From JBBIGV01 sp037447335 (GTDB lineage Bacteria > Bacteroidota > Ignavibacteria > Ignavibacteriales > Ignavibacteriaceae): 32,928 nucleotides of DNA. The translations under genes and the position numbers were made by a program. The DNA lies in contig JBBIGV010000034.1 in NCBI GenBank assembly GCA_037447335.1, forward strand, positions 1-32,928, given 5' to 3'. The notes under the pieces were generated by a model. It saw only the letters and a list, made by a program, of their open reading frames with translations. It was not told where the DNA came from and made no database searches. Positions 17,549 through 26,612 of this stretch are shown one piece after another; the stretch's first letter is position 1; every line of letters begins with the position of its first letter.

Positions 17549-19012
17549 TTATTGTGTTGATATTTTTTCCAATGCAGTATTTATTCTCTTTATAACTTCA
17601 TTTTTACCAAGTATATACAACAAATCAAACATACCCGGTCCTGTGCTTTGCCCTGATACAGCTAATCGAAGCGGATGGATTAGATTTCCTTTACCGATAC
17701 CCAATTCTTCCGCAACTTTTGTAAGTACACTTTCATAATCTTCCTTTGATGGAATATCCAATCTGTCAAATTCCTCTGAAAGTCTGATTAAATGGGCTGG
17801 TGTTTCCGGCTTCCAGTTCTTTTCAACGGACTTTTGTTCATATTCTGAAGGCGCTTCGTAAAAGTATGAACAACTGCTGATAAACTCTTTAACAAAAGAA
17901 ACTCTTTCTTTCATTGCAGCAGTGATCAGAAGGAGATATTCATCACTGAATTTTTTGTCCTTATACTGCGAAAAAGAAATTTCAGTCTTTAGCATTTGCA
18001 GCAGCCTGTCATCGGGAAGTTTGCGGAGATGTTCAGCATTCAGCCAATTAAGTTTTTGAATATCAAAGACCGCACCTGATTTATTGACCCTGTTAAGAGA
18101 AAAATTTTCTGCCAATTCATCAAGGTAATAAAACTCCCTGTCATCGCCGGCATTCCAGCCGAGCAGGGCTACAAAATTTATCAATGCTTCTTTCAGGTAA
18201 CCTTTATCGCGGTAATCTTCAACTGCAACATCACCCTGTCTTTTACTTAGTTTAGAGCGATCGGGATTGAGCAGCAGAGGTAAATGGGCGAATACAGGTG
18301 GTTCCCAGCCAAAAGCATCATATAACAAAACATGTTTTGGAGTTGAGGACAGCCATTCCTCACCGCGAATCACGTGAGTTATTTTCATCAGGTGATCATC
18401 CACAACATTGGCAAGATGATACGTCGGGTTACCATCACTTTTAATTAATATCTGATCATCAACATTATCACTTTCAAATTCAACTATTTCGCGGATTACA
18501 TCAGTAAATGATATTTTCTGACCGCCAATAACATTCAATCTTATTGTATGAGAAGTGTTTTCTGAAAGTTTTTCAGAAACTTCATCACTTGTTAAGCTGA
18601 GGCAGTGTTTATCATACTTAGCCTGAGGCAGCTTTAATTTTTGCTGTTCTTCACGCAATGCTTCAAGCCGCTGCGATGTACAAAAACAGTAGTAGGCTTT
18701 TCCGCTCTTTATAAGTTCTTCGGCATGGTTTTTATAGATTTGAAGCCGTTGTGATTGAACATATGGTCCATAATTTCCATCTTTATCCGGACCTTCATCG
18801 TATTCAAGCCCTGCCCAACGCAGTGCCTCTATAAGTTTTTCAACTGCGCCCTCAACAAAGCGTGCCCGGTCAGTATCTTCAATACGAAGCACTAAAGTTC
18901 CTTTATTACTCTTCGCAAAAAGATAATTATATAGAGCAGTTCTCAAACCGCCAACATGCAGATACCCGGTGGGACTTGGCGCAAATCTTACCCGGACAGT
19001 TTCGTTAATCAT
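17549..19012 (-). CDS. gltX: Glutamyl-tRNA synthetase
   Basis: 487 residues, normal for bacterial GluRS. It ligates glutamate to tRNA-Glu. Class I signatures: RFAPSPTGYLHVGGLRTAL (HIGH variant HVGG) near the N-terminus and KLSKRQGD (KMSKS variant) near residue 240. A CFC followed by a later HC resembles the zinc-binding cysteines of some GluRSs. The helical anticodon-binding domain fills about 330-487. Convergent with glnS; the two enzymes divide the Glu/Gln charging work. Confidence 0.97.
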   Translation of the reverse strand: MINETVRVRFAPSPTGYLHVGGLRTALYNYLFAKSNKGTLVLRIEDTDRARFVEGAVEKLIEALRWAGLEYDEGPDKDGNYGPYVQSQRLQIYKNHAEELIKSGKAYYCFCTSQRLEALREEQQKLKLPQAKYDKHCLSLTSDEVSEKLSENTSHTIRLNVIGGQKISFTDVIREIVEFESDNVDDQILIKSDGNPTYHLANVVDDHLMKITHVIRGEEWLSSTPKHVLLYDAFGWEPPVFAHLPLLLNPDRSKLSKRQGDVAVEDYRDKGYLKEALINFVALLGWNAGDDREFYYLDELAENFSLNRVNKSGAVFDIQKLNWLNAEHLRKLPDDRLLQMLKTEISFSQYKDKKFSDEYLLLITAAMKERVSFVKEFISSCSYFYEAPSEYEQKSVEKNWKPETPAHLIRLSEEFDRLDIPSKEDYESVLTKVAEELGIGKGNLIHPLRLAVSGQSTGPGMFDLLYILGKNEVIKRINTALEKISTQ

Positions 19013-19100
19013 AAAAATTCGGGATGCTAAATGAAATGGTCATTCTTATCAGAAAAATGAAAAATTAAATTACTTAGCGCAGTTTAGAAAAAATAAAAAA

Positions 19101-21455
19101 TCAAACTTTAATTTTCATTTGCGTATAATGTTTTACCTTATCAATAAACTCCTGGCTCTCGATGGGTTTGGGAATATAGTCATTAGCTCCGGCATCAAGG
19201 CATTTTTCCCGATCGCCTTTCATTGCAAATGCTGTTAATGCAATTATAGGAGTATCCTTATATTCAGGTAACAGGCGGATTTTCTCTGTGGCTTCAAAAC
19301 CATTCATAACCGGCATTTGCATGTCCATCAAAATCAAATCGTAGTGCTGGCGTTTAGCTTCTTCAAGAGCTTCAAGTCCGTTTTCAACTACAACTATTGA
19401 ATCGAAATCGTTTTTCTTCAAAAGCCTTGTAACGATTATTTGCGAGTGTTTATAATCCTCAACAAGCAGGATCTTAATTACATCTTTTTTATCGAGAAGT
19501 TCTTCAGGTTTTGACGGTTCTTCATACCTGTTTATCATCTGATTGATAGTCTCTGCGAGGTCTTCAATATTTGAGGAGCTTTTCTCCAGCAGTTCCTCAA
19601 AAAGTCCGTCAATTTTCTTTAAATCTTCTTTATAATTTTCTTTTCCGGTATAAATTATAACCGGCAGCCTTGCAAAATTAGGTTTCGATTTGATTTGCTT
19701 TATCAGATCAAATCCATTTACTTCGGGCATATCCAGGTCAATGATGGCAAGATCAAGGTCCATATTATCAATCATTGCATTAACCCTGCCCGAATGAGAC
19801 TCTGCAATTGCATTGTAACCGGATTGCTCAACTGCTTCCCTTATAAGATTAAGTGTAGGAACATCATCATCAACAATCAGAACATTAGAATCTTTTTTCA
19901 GCTTATAGCGGTTAAGAACTTCTACCAGAAATTTATATTTAATAGGCTTAACGAAATATTCAACAGCACCCATCATGTAAGCTTTTTGCTGTTCAGCCTC
20001 AACCGAGCAAATTATAACCGGTGTTTTCTCAACGTTTTTATGCTCACGCATTTCTTTTAGCAGTTCAAACCCGTTTGCATCAGGCAGGATAATGTCCATA
20101 AGAATAGCAAGATATGATTCCTTATCCACTACTTTCAAAGCCTGTTCAGCCGAATTAACTACAACCGGATCATATCCCCACTTTGTGAGGTAATTACTTA
20201 AAAGTTTTGAAGTCGCATAATCATCTTCTACAACCAGTACTCTGTTCTTCTTTGGTTCTGCTTCGGGCAGTTTGGTTATTTGAGCCTCAATCGGGGACAT
20301 ACCTTCAGTCGGTATGGTAAATTGATAAACTGTTCCTTTACCGATTGAGCTCGTTATATCAATAATTCCATCAAGCGATTCAAGATATTTTTTTACCAGC
20401 AATAAACTCAGACCTGTAGTTTTACCGGCATCAGATTGAGCCGTATCACTGAGTGCAAATGGTTTAAAGAAGTCCTTAACCTTGTTGGATGTGAGTCCGG
20501 GGCTGCTGTCTGCAATCCTGAAGTGAAGTTTGTTTGTTTCAGGAGAAGAAACCGAAACGGCAATCTTTCCTTTTTCTGTAAGTCTTACCGACCATGCAAG
20601 CAAACTATTAAGAATATATTTAAGCTTCTGTAAATCAGTTATTACGTTCAGAGGAAGATTATCGTCAAAGTTAAGTAGAAATTCAATACTGTTCACCTCT
20701 GAGAGATTCTTTAATTGTCTTACTGCATCCTCAACAATCTCTTTAACATTTCCTGAACTCATTTCGTTAACAGCAGCTTCTTCTATACTTGCAATATTTA
20801 TCAGGTCGTTAATTAATAAATGGAGATTGTAAGCATTATTTGTCAGTGTTGATACATAATCAAGCTGGGATGATGAAAGCAGTTCTTCACCAAGTAGTGA
20901 AGTGAACCCCATTATACTGTTTAAAGGTGTTCTTAACTCTGGCGCAATCGTGGTAATCAGTGAATTAAGGCTGCTATCTTTCCGGAGTTGGTTTCCTTCC
21001 CACAGTGTCAATAAATTAGATAACGAATTGCCAAGCAGTTCTATATTATCGCGGTCAGCTTTTGTGAAAGGCGCTTTCTTTGCAATTTTGATCAGAGCTT
21101 TTTCGTTATCACCATATTTTACATGAAGACATCCTTCATAAATAACGAAATCGGAAGTTTGTAATTCACAATCAGACTGCTGATTGAAAGAAGATGTTTC
21201 GGTAACACCTTTTAATGATTTGCAGACTGAACAGCTAAACAGTGCATTCGTAGTGTAGTTACTTTTAGCTGAAGCGGATTTTCCGAGCACAAGGAAATCA
21301 TTATTTTCAACTATTTTGAAAATAACTACCGTCTGGATATCGAATTCATCGATAAGATATTCGCAAAGCTTATCGGGGAAATCTGCTGAGGAGTTAATAG
21401 CCAGTCTAAGTACGTCATTATACTTAGAAATTAAGTCAATTTTTGAGCTAAACAT
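19101..21455 (-). CDS. Hybrid sensor protein with degenerate kinase core and three receivers
   Basis: 784 residues, no membrane helix. Order: GAF-like sensor (about 10-150) with four cysteines (C75, C78, C96, C109); a HisKA-like helix pair (about 163-225); a HATPase-like domain (about 240-385); receivers at about 404-520, 525-640 and 658-784. The receivers keep their key residues (D454/K503, D573/K625, D711/K763). The kinase core does not. The phosphoacceptor histidine of the usual HELRTPLN box is proline (P172 in APELRTPLNSIMGF). The N box asparagine is missing (LLAWSV where SNAIKF is usual). The G1 and G2 boxes are altered (DSSPGL, KTTGLSL). So it probably does not autophosphorylate and may act as a phosphate acceptor or scaffold for another kinase. 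Codons at the proline (CCA) are unambiguous. It is divergent from the AbgT-family gene. Confidence 0.88.
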   Translation of the reverse strand: MFSSKIDLISKYNDVLRLAINSSADFPDKLCEYLIDEFDIQTVVIFKIVENNDFLVLGKSASAKSNYTTNALFSCSVCKSLKGVTETSSFNQQSDCELQTSDFVIYEGCLHVKYGDNEKALIKIAKKAPFTKADRDNIELLGNSLSNLLTLWEGNQLRKDSSLNSLITTIAPELRTPLNSIMGFTSLLGEELLSSSQLDYVSTLTNNAYNLHLLINDLINIASIEEAAVNEMSSGNVKEIVEDAVRQLKNLSEVNSIEFLLNFDDNLPLNVITDLQKLKYILNSLLAWSVRLTEKGKIAVSVSSPETNKLHFRIADSSPGLTSNKVKDFFKPFALSDTAQSDAGKTTGLSLLLVKKYLESLDGIIDITSSIGKGTVYQFTIPTEGMSPIEAQITKLPEAEPKKNRVLVVEDDYATSKLLSNYLTKWGYDPVVVNSAEQALKVVDKESYLAILMDIILPDANGFELLKEMREHKNVEKTPVIICSVEAEQQKAYMMGAVEYFVKPIKYKFLVEVLNRYKLKKDSNVLIVDDDVPTLNLIREAVEQSGYNAIAESHSGRVNAMIDNMDLDLAIIDLDMPEVNGFDLIKQIKSKPNFARLPVIIYTGKENYKEDLKKIDGLFEELLEKSSSNIEDLAETINQMINRYEEPSKPEELLDKKDVIKILLVEDYKHSQIIVTRLLKKNDFDSIVVVENGLEALEEAKRQHYDLILMDMQMPVMNGFEATEKIRLLPEYKDTPIIALTAFAMKGDREKCLDAGANDYIPKPIESQEFIDKVKHYTQMKIKV

Positions 21456-21716
21456 GGAGACCGCAATTTCAATGATGTATTTTAGTAATTCTCTTGGACA
21501 AATATAATTATTTAAAATCCAAAAAGAAAAATGATACCCCTTTAAAATTTGGCTGTTTGGATTATCAGCTCAGCGTTCAACTTAGCTGACGAAAATAACT
21601 GATTTAGTAAATCATAGTAATTATTTACCTCAGAATTCTGCAAAAAAATTGCTTAAATATTTTGTTTAAAAACCTATTTTTCGTAAAATCGAACCAATAT
21701 TTTTTTAAGGAATTTG

Positions 21717-23252
21717 ATGGCAAACAACAACGGCAATAATAATCAGTTAATAAACAGAATTCTTGGCATTATCGAAAAAGTGGGGAATGCCCTACCTCAT
21801 CCGGGAACACTATTCGCAATATTAGCAGGCGTGGTAATTATCCTCTCTGGAATAGCAACTCTTTTTGATCTTGAGGTTGTTCACCCGGGAAGCGGAGAAC
21901 TAATCCGTCCCGTTAGCTTACTAACAGTGGAAGGTTTACATCGCATTTTAAAAAATATGGTAGTTAACTTCACAAGTTTTGCACCGCTGGGCGTTGTACT
22001 CGTAGCGATGCTTGGAATTGGTATTGCCGAAGGCAGCGGTCTAATCGGAACATCATTAAGACTTCTCGTTATAAAAGCTCCAAAGAAATTACTCACCTTT
22101 GTTATTGTATTTTCGGGAGTACTTTCAAACACTGCAAGCGAAGTTGGTTATGTTTTACTAGTACCTCTTGCAGCCGTAATATTTCTTGCAGTTGGCCGCC
22201 ACCCAATAGCAGGGCTTGCAGCAGCATTTGCGGGTGTTTCGGGTGGTTACAGCGCTAATCTGTTACTCGGAACTATTGATCCGTTACTTGCCGGTCTCTC
22301 TGAAGAAGCTGCAAGAATAATTGATCCAACTTACCAAGTAAACCCTGCATGTAATTATTATTTTATGGTAGTTTCTACTTTCTTTATTGCAATGTGTGGT
22401 ACCTGGGTAACAGAAAAAATAGTAATACCAAGACTTGGCGAGTACAAAGGAAGCGCTAAGCCCGAAGAAATAAAGGATATAACTCCTCTTGAGAAAAGAG
22501 GATTAAAGTATGCACTCATTGCCTCACTGATTTTTGTCGCACTTATTCTTTGGGGAATTTTGCCTGAAAACGGTTTCCTGCGAGATCCTGAAACCGGAAG
22601 TTTACTGCGTTCGCCGTTTATGTCGAGTATAGTTGCTTTTATTTTTATTGGCGCTGCAGCCAGCGGAATCGCCTATGGTGTAGGTGCACAAACTCTTAAG
22701 AACGATACTGATGTTATGAAAGGAATGGGTAAGTCCATCGAAACTCTTGGTGTTTACGTTGTGCTTGTTTTCTTTGCAGCACAATTTGTTGCCTACTTTA
22801 ATTGGACAAACCTTGGATTAATTATTGCCGTCAAAGGCGCTGATGTGTTAAAGGCTTCAGGTCTTGGTGATATACCATTAATGATAGGTTTTATCGTTAT
22901 CACAGCAACCATAAATCTTGTGATGGGAAGTGCATCGGCTAAATGGGCAATAATGGCTCCGGTTTTCATTCCGATGTTTATGCTTCTAGGTTATACACCT
23001 GAATTTACACAGGCTGCCTATAGAGTTGGCGACAGTATTTCAAATATTGTTTCGCCCATGATGTCTTACTTTGCACTTATTGTTGCATTTGTAGGTAAAT
23101 ATCAGGAAAAATCAGGAATCGGAACTGTAATAGCAACAATGCTTCCATACTCTTTCTTTTTTGGATTTGTGTGGACATTACTACTTGTAGTTTGGATTAT
23201 TTTGGGTCTGCCGCTTGGACCCGGTGCAGATCTTTACATGCCTGCTCCTTGA
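21717..23252 (+). CDS. AbgT-family transporter
   Basis: 511 residues, highly hydrophobic with about 11-13 membrane segments, running from GNALPHPGTLFAILAGVVIILSG to the C-terminal FFFGFVWTLLLVVWIILGLP. Landmarks of the AbgT family are NTASEVGYVLLVPLAA and MGSASAKWAIMAPVFIPMFMLLGYTPEFTQAAYRVGDS. Members move p-aminobenzoyl-glutamate (folate breakdown product) or export sulfonamides using the proton gradient; which applies here is not decidable. I chose ATG 21717, with AAGGAA at 21707-21712, over the adjoining TTG at 21714. The 258-nt upstream region holds a small palindrome (21600-21614) and no other gene. Confidence 0.92.
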   Translation: MANNNGNNNQLINRILGIIEKVGNALPHPGTLFAILAGVVIILSGIATLFDLEVVHPGSGELIRPVSLLTVEGLHRILKNMVVNFTSFAPLGVVLVAMLGIGIAEGSGLIGTSLRLLVIKAPKKLLTFVIVFSGVLSNTASEVGYVLLVPLAAVIFLAVGRHPIAGLAAAFAGVSGGYSANLLLGTIDPLLAGLSEEAARIIDPTYQVNPACNYYFMVVSTFFIAMCGTWVTEKIVIPRLGEYKGSAKPEEIKDITPLEKRGLKYALIASLIFVALILWGILPENGFLRDPETGSLLRSPFMSSIVAFIFIGAAASGIAYGVGAQTLKNDTDVMKGMGKSIETLGVYVVLVFFAAQFVAYFNWTNLGLIIAVKGADVLKASGLGDIPLMIGFIVITATINLVMGSASAKWAIMAPVFIPMFMLLGYTPEFTQAAYRVGDSISNIVSPMMSYFALIVAFVGKYQEKSGIGTVIATMLPYSFFFGFVWTLLLVVWIILGLPLGPGADLYMPAP

Positions 23253-23257
23253 TGCAG

Positions 23258-23273
23258 AGCAAAATATTTTGCT
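23258..23273. repeat. 16-bp perfect palindrome after the AbgT gene
   Basis: AGCAAAATATTTTGCT is a perfect palindrome, starting 6 nt after the AbgT stop codon. Having no loop, it would suit a dimeric DNA-binding protein better than a terminator hairpin. No known operator is recognised. Confidence 0.6.
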
Positions 23274-23276
23274 TAA

Positions 23277-23329
23277 AGAAAGATTATTTTTGAAATGCAG
23301 CTAAATAAAATTTCGAAAATAATCTTTCT
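23277..23329 (+). promoter_or_regulatory. Long hairpin just ahead of the NADH dehydrogenase gene
   Basis: 19-nt arm AGAAAGATTATTTTTGAAA (23277-23295) pairs with 23311-23329 with one mismatch, around a 15-nt loop. The right arm ends only 6 nt before the ATG at 23336, where a ribosome site should be. It may terminate the AbgT transcript (GTTTTA follows) or control translation of the downstream gene. The pairing is seen directly; the role is inference. Confidence 0.6.
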
Positions 23330-23335
23330 GTTTTA

Positions 23336-24580
23336 ATGAAAAGAAAACATGTCGTAATAATCGGCGGAGGATTTGGCGGGCTAATGACAGCAAAATCACT
23401 CAAGGATGCCGATGTTGATATTACAATAGTTGACCGTACAAACCATCACGTTTTCCAGCCGCTTCTTTACCAGGTTGCAACTGCAGCGCTATCTCCCGGA
23501 GATATTGCTGTACCAATCAGAGCAATATTTACAAATGAAAAGAATGTTACAGTAATAATGGATGAAGCTATTGCCATTGACAAAGAAAATAAGACCATTC
23601 AATTACGAACCGGCAGCCTTAAGTTTGACATACTTGTAGCTGCCCCCGGTTCAAGACATTCATATTTCGGTAACGATGAATGGCAGAAATTTGCACCCGG
23701 TCTTAAAACTCTTGATGATGCATTGAGAATACGGGAAAAGATTATTCACTCACTAGAGATTGCAGAAAGAATTAGTGACTTAAACGCATCAAAGAAATAT
23801 CTCACATTTGTAATTGTGGGTGGAGGTCCTACCGGAGTCGAACTCGCTGGCGCAATAGCTGAAATTGCAAAGCAAACTATGATTAAAGATTTCAGAAATA
23901 TTTCTGCACGTGATACAAAGGTATATCTTGTTGAGGCATTACCACGCGTTCTAACTTCGTTTACGGAAGATCTATCCATACAGGCAAAGGAAGATCTTGA
24001 AGCACTGGGAGTTGAAGTGCTTCTTAATACAAGGGTTTCATCAATTGATAATGATGGAGTTTCATTAGGTGACAGAAAAATAGAAACTGCAAATGTTATA
24101 TGGGCGGCTGGTAATGTTGTTTCTCCTCTCATCAAATCTCTTAGAGTGGAAACTGACAGATCCGGCAGGGCTATAGTAAACGACGATCTTTCGATTGACG
24201 GTTATCCGGATATATTTGTGATTGGTGATGCTGCTGCCGTAAAAGACAAAAATGAGGAATATCTGCCGGCAATTGCTCCCGTAGCTATGCAGCAGGGCGC
24301 TTTTGTTGGAAAGTTAATAAACAATCATCAGTATGATAATGAACGCCCCGCATTCAAATATTTTGACAAGGGAACAATGGCTACAATCGGAAAGGCGAAA
24401 GCGGTCGCTATGATACGCGGATTAAAACTAAGCGGACTCTTCGCATGGCTGATGTGGGGTGTAATCCACATTTTCTATCTGATTGGTTTTCGAAACAGGT
24501 TCAGAGTTATGGCTGAGTGGATTTGGTATTATCTTACCCGCAGGCAGGGAATACGTTTGATTGTTGGTAAAGAAATTTAG
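23336..24580 (+). CDS. ndh: Type II NADH dehydrogenase (NDH-2)
   Basis: 414 residues. Non-proton-pumping flavoprotein that oxidises NADH and reduces the membrane quinone. First dinucleotide fold VVIIGGGFGGLMTAKSL (about 5-21, FAD); FQPLLYQVATAALSPGDIA is characteristic of the family; second fold FVIVGGGPTGVELAGAIAEIA (about 159-179, NADH); DIFVIGDAA (about 294-302) is the FAD-binding end motif. The C-terminal part (about 358-400) has a hydrophobic amphipathic stretch that anchors the protein to the membrane. It gives quinol for the cytochrome operon at the left of the window, if the two are used together. It lies 83 nt after the AbgT gene, separated by palindromes. Confidence 0.94.
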   Translation: MKRKHVVIIGGGFGGLMTAKSLKDADVDITIVDRTNHHVFQPLLYQVATAALSPGDIAVPIRAIFTNEKNVTVIMDEAIAIDKENKTIQLRTGSLKFDILVAAPGSRHSYFGNDEWQKFAPGLKTLDDALRIREKIIHSLEIAERISDLNASKKYLTFVIVGGGPTGVELAGAIAEIAKQTMIKDFRNISARDTKVYLVEALPRVLTSFTEDLSIQAKEDLEALGVEVLLNTRVSSIDNDGVSLGDRKIETANVIWAAGNVVSPLIKSLRVETDRSGRAIVNDDLSIDGYPDIFVIGDAAAVKDKNEEYLPAIAPVAMQQGAFVGKLINNHQYDNERPAFKYFDKGTMATIGKAKAVAMIRGLKLSGLFAWLMWGVIHIFYLIGFRNRFRVMAEWIWYYLTRRQGIRLIVGKEI

Positions 24581-24593
24581 TTAGCATTGATTA

Positions 24594-26603
24594 TCACAAA
24601 CTCAAATCTAATTGTAAACTGAACCTGTTATCCAGTTTGCCATCTATTCTGGTATTGCCTGAACTTATACTGCTAACACCAGGCTTATAGGTTTCCGAAT
24701 ATTTCATTGAAACAGCCAATGTTCTCAACAACCTGTAACGTGCAATTACGTACCATCTTACACCTTCACCAAACATAGCAAGATTTGTCAAAACACCTGT
24801 AAGATCATTTTCATATTCGTAAATGGCAGAGTTGAATGAGTCAGTTCTGAAGAAAATTATTCTGCCATAGAATGTAAGGTCTTTAATGGTAGTCAGTCTT
24901 AAATCCTGAAAGACCAGAACGCCCTCTTCCCGTATTCCCGATTCTTTAAGTAAGAAGTGAGAATATTCAAACCTTCCTCTTAAACGAATATCTCTGGAGG
25001 GAGAGACAATTAATTCTGTACGAATGCTCCTGCGAAGCCTGTTATCGGGTCTTCTCACATCTTCAAATACTCTAGCAACTTCTCTTAGTTCATGTTTATA
25101 TCTGACCCTTGTTTCGAGTTGACGGAATGGTTTGGAAGTAAGATCAAGCATATACTCATTACCGGTAACGGGCAAAGTATTTCCAAAAGTTGAATATGGA
25201 AATTTGAACTGATCATAATAGAAGTTGAACAGACCAAACGGAGTCCGCCATCTTAATCCGTTATAAATACCGAACTCATTATTAGTTGCGCCCGATCTTT
25301 CACCGAATCCAAAGCCATGAAGTGCAAAATAATTCCTTGGATAACTTCTTATAGAAGTTATTAAACTCAGGTCTCTTGTTATCCTAAGTATAAGATGATT
25401 TATAGATGCAGCCGAAATACCGTTATATGCAAATTCTCCGGCAAGATTAAAATTTTCATAAATCACATCATAATAGAACGAAGAATAGTTGAACTCACTT
25501 CCGCTTCTGCCGAATAATGATGAAGGCTCAAACGGATAGTTGTATTCAGTTTTATAATAAAGCAGACCGGTTGAAAATCTTCCCGAAGGAGCGTAATCAA
25601 GTCTTCCGCCGAAAAGAGTTTCCTGCCCTGCATTCTTTCTGCTTAATTCACCCTCCGTCCTGTGAAGTCCATCCAGAGGAGTTGATAAGATAATACCCTC
25701 AAATTCATCAACGTTTGCATCGAATTTATTTTTTGAATAGAAAGCAGAAAGAATAAAATCGTTTAAGCCGACAGAAGCAGCCGCACCTCTGAAAAAGTTA
25801 TTCTCTGTCGAACTTGTATAAGGAATAATATTACGGGCTCGCTTTTTAACCGGCGTAACTGCATCAGCGCCCTTGGAAAATCCATAAATGTTCCACATTG
25901 CAAGACCCTGCCCGAATTCGATTATATAATCACCAATAGCAAGGCTTTTTAATATTCCGGCATTGCTCACTAAAAGATGGTAAGAAGTAAAATCATCAAA
26001 TCTTTTTTCACCGGGGTCCTTATCCGTAAGAAAACCAATTCTTACTTTATCAGAATATCTGATCTGAAGTCTGTTGTATGATTTTAATTTAGTGCCTTCG
26101 AATCGTTCGTTTTTGAATCCTTCCCTTAGCTGCAGGTCTGAAATCATTCGGCTTCGAAAGTAAACCCTTGAATTATAATATATTGACTGAAATAGTGTCG
26201 GGTCTTCAATTGCAAACTCCTCTTTAAAATCTATCCTGGCAATTGTAACAAACGGAATAATTCTGTCAGTTAGCTCTTTAGGGATTTTTTGTATCGCATA
26301 TAATTCATTGATGGAAAAGAATTTCCCGAATTTATTTCTGTGTTCAAGTATTGCTTCGGCAGAATGGAAATCAATTAAAGGAATACGCAGTAATTCTTCC
26401 AGGTCAGCAGAATTAATATCAATTTTATCTTTTACAGCTTCTTCAATAGTTTCGAACAGGTCGGAGTTGTCAACATCTTCATCGGTTTCTTCAATCAGGT
26501 CCTCTATAACTTCTTCCAGCCCGGCAATAGTAGTATCCGTTTGAGCCAGGAATTCGAAATTAGTAATCAACAGAAAAAGCAAGATAATTATTAGTGATTT
26601 CAT
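24594..26603 (-). CDS. Helix-hairpin-helix protein with outer-membrane barrel
   Basis: 669 residues. Signal peptide (about 1-20, ending FLAQ), an acidic linker, then a helix-hairpin-helix pair (about 55-115) with DINSADLEELLRIPLIDFHSAEAI and FFSINELYAIQKI, as in ComEA/DNA-uptake proteins. From about 140 to the C-terminus it is rich in alternating aromatic/hydrophobic strands such as YYNSRVYFRSRM and FNFYYDQFKF, and ends RFSLQLDLSL with Leu rather than the Phe usual in proteobacterial porins. Such fusions are common in Bacteroidota/Ignavibacteria and are usually annotated only as HHH-domain proteins; an outer-membrane barrel is inferred. It follows the PorV/PorQ-like gene by 9 nt, so the pair is cotranscribed. 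Confidence 0.78.
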   Translation of the reverse strand: MKSLIIILLFLLITNFEFLAQTDTTIAGLEEVIEDLIEETDEDVDNSDLFETIEEAVKDKIDINSADLEELLRIPLIDFHSAEAILEHRNKFGKFFSINELYAIQKIPKELTDRIIPFVTIARIDFKEEFAIEDPTLFQSIYYNSRVYFRSRMISDLQLREGFKNERFEGTKLKSYNRLQIRYSDKVRIGFLTDKDPGEKRFDDFTSYHLLVSNAGILKSLAIGDYIIEFGQGLAMWNIYGFSKGADAVTPVKKRARNIIPYTSSTENNFFRGAAASVGLNDFILSAFYSKNKFDANVDEFEGIILSTPLDGLHRTEGELSRKNAGQETLFGGRLDYAPSGRFSTGLLYYKTEYNYPFEPSSLFGRSGSEFNYSSFYYDVIYENFNLAGEFAYNGISAASINHLILRITRDLSLITSIRSYPRNYFALHGFGFGERSGATNNEFGIYNGLRWRTPFGLFNFYYDQFKFPYSTFGNTLPVTGNEYMLDLTSKPFRQLETRVRYKHELREVARVFEDVRRPDNRLRRSIRTELIVSPSRDIRLRGRFEYSHFLLKESGIREEGVLVFQDLRLTTIKDLTFYGRIIFFRTDSFNSAIYEYENDLTGVLTNLAMFGEGVRWYVIARYRLLRTLAVSMKYSETYKPGVSSISSGNTRIDGKLDNRFSLQLDLSL

Positions 26604-26612
26604 ACAACAGTA

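Noticed and set aside
21600..21614. Small palindrome TGATTT-AGT-AAATCA in the hybrid sensor/AbgT intergenic region
   Set aside because: It is only 6 bp per arm in AT-rich DNA and could be chance; not listed as an operator.
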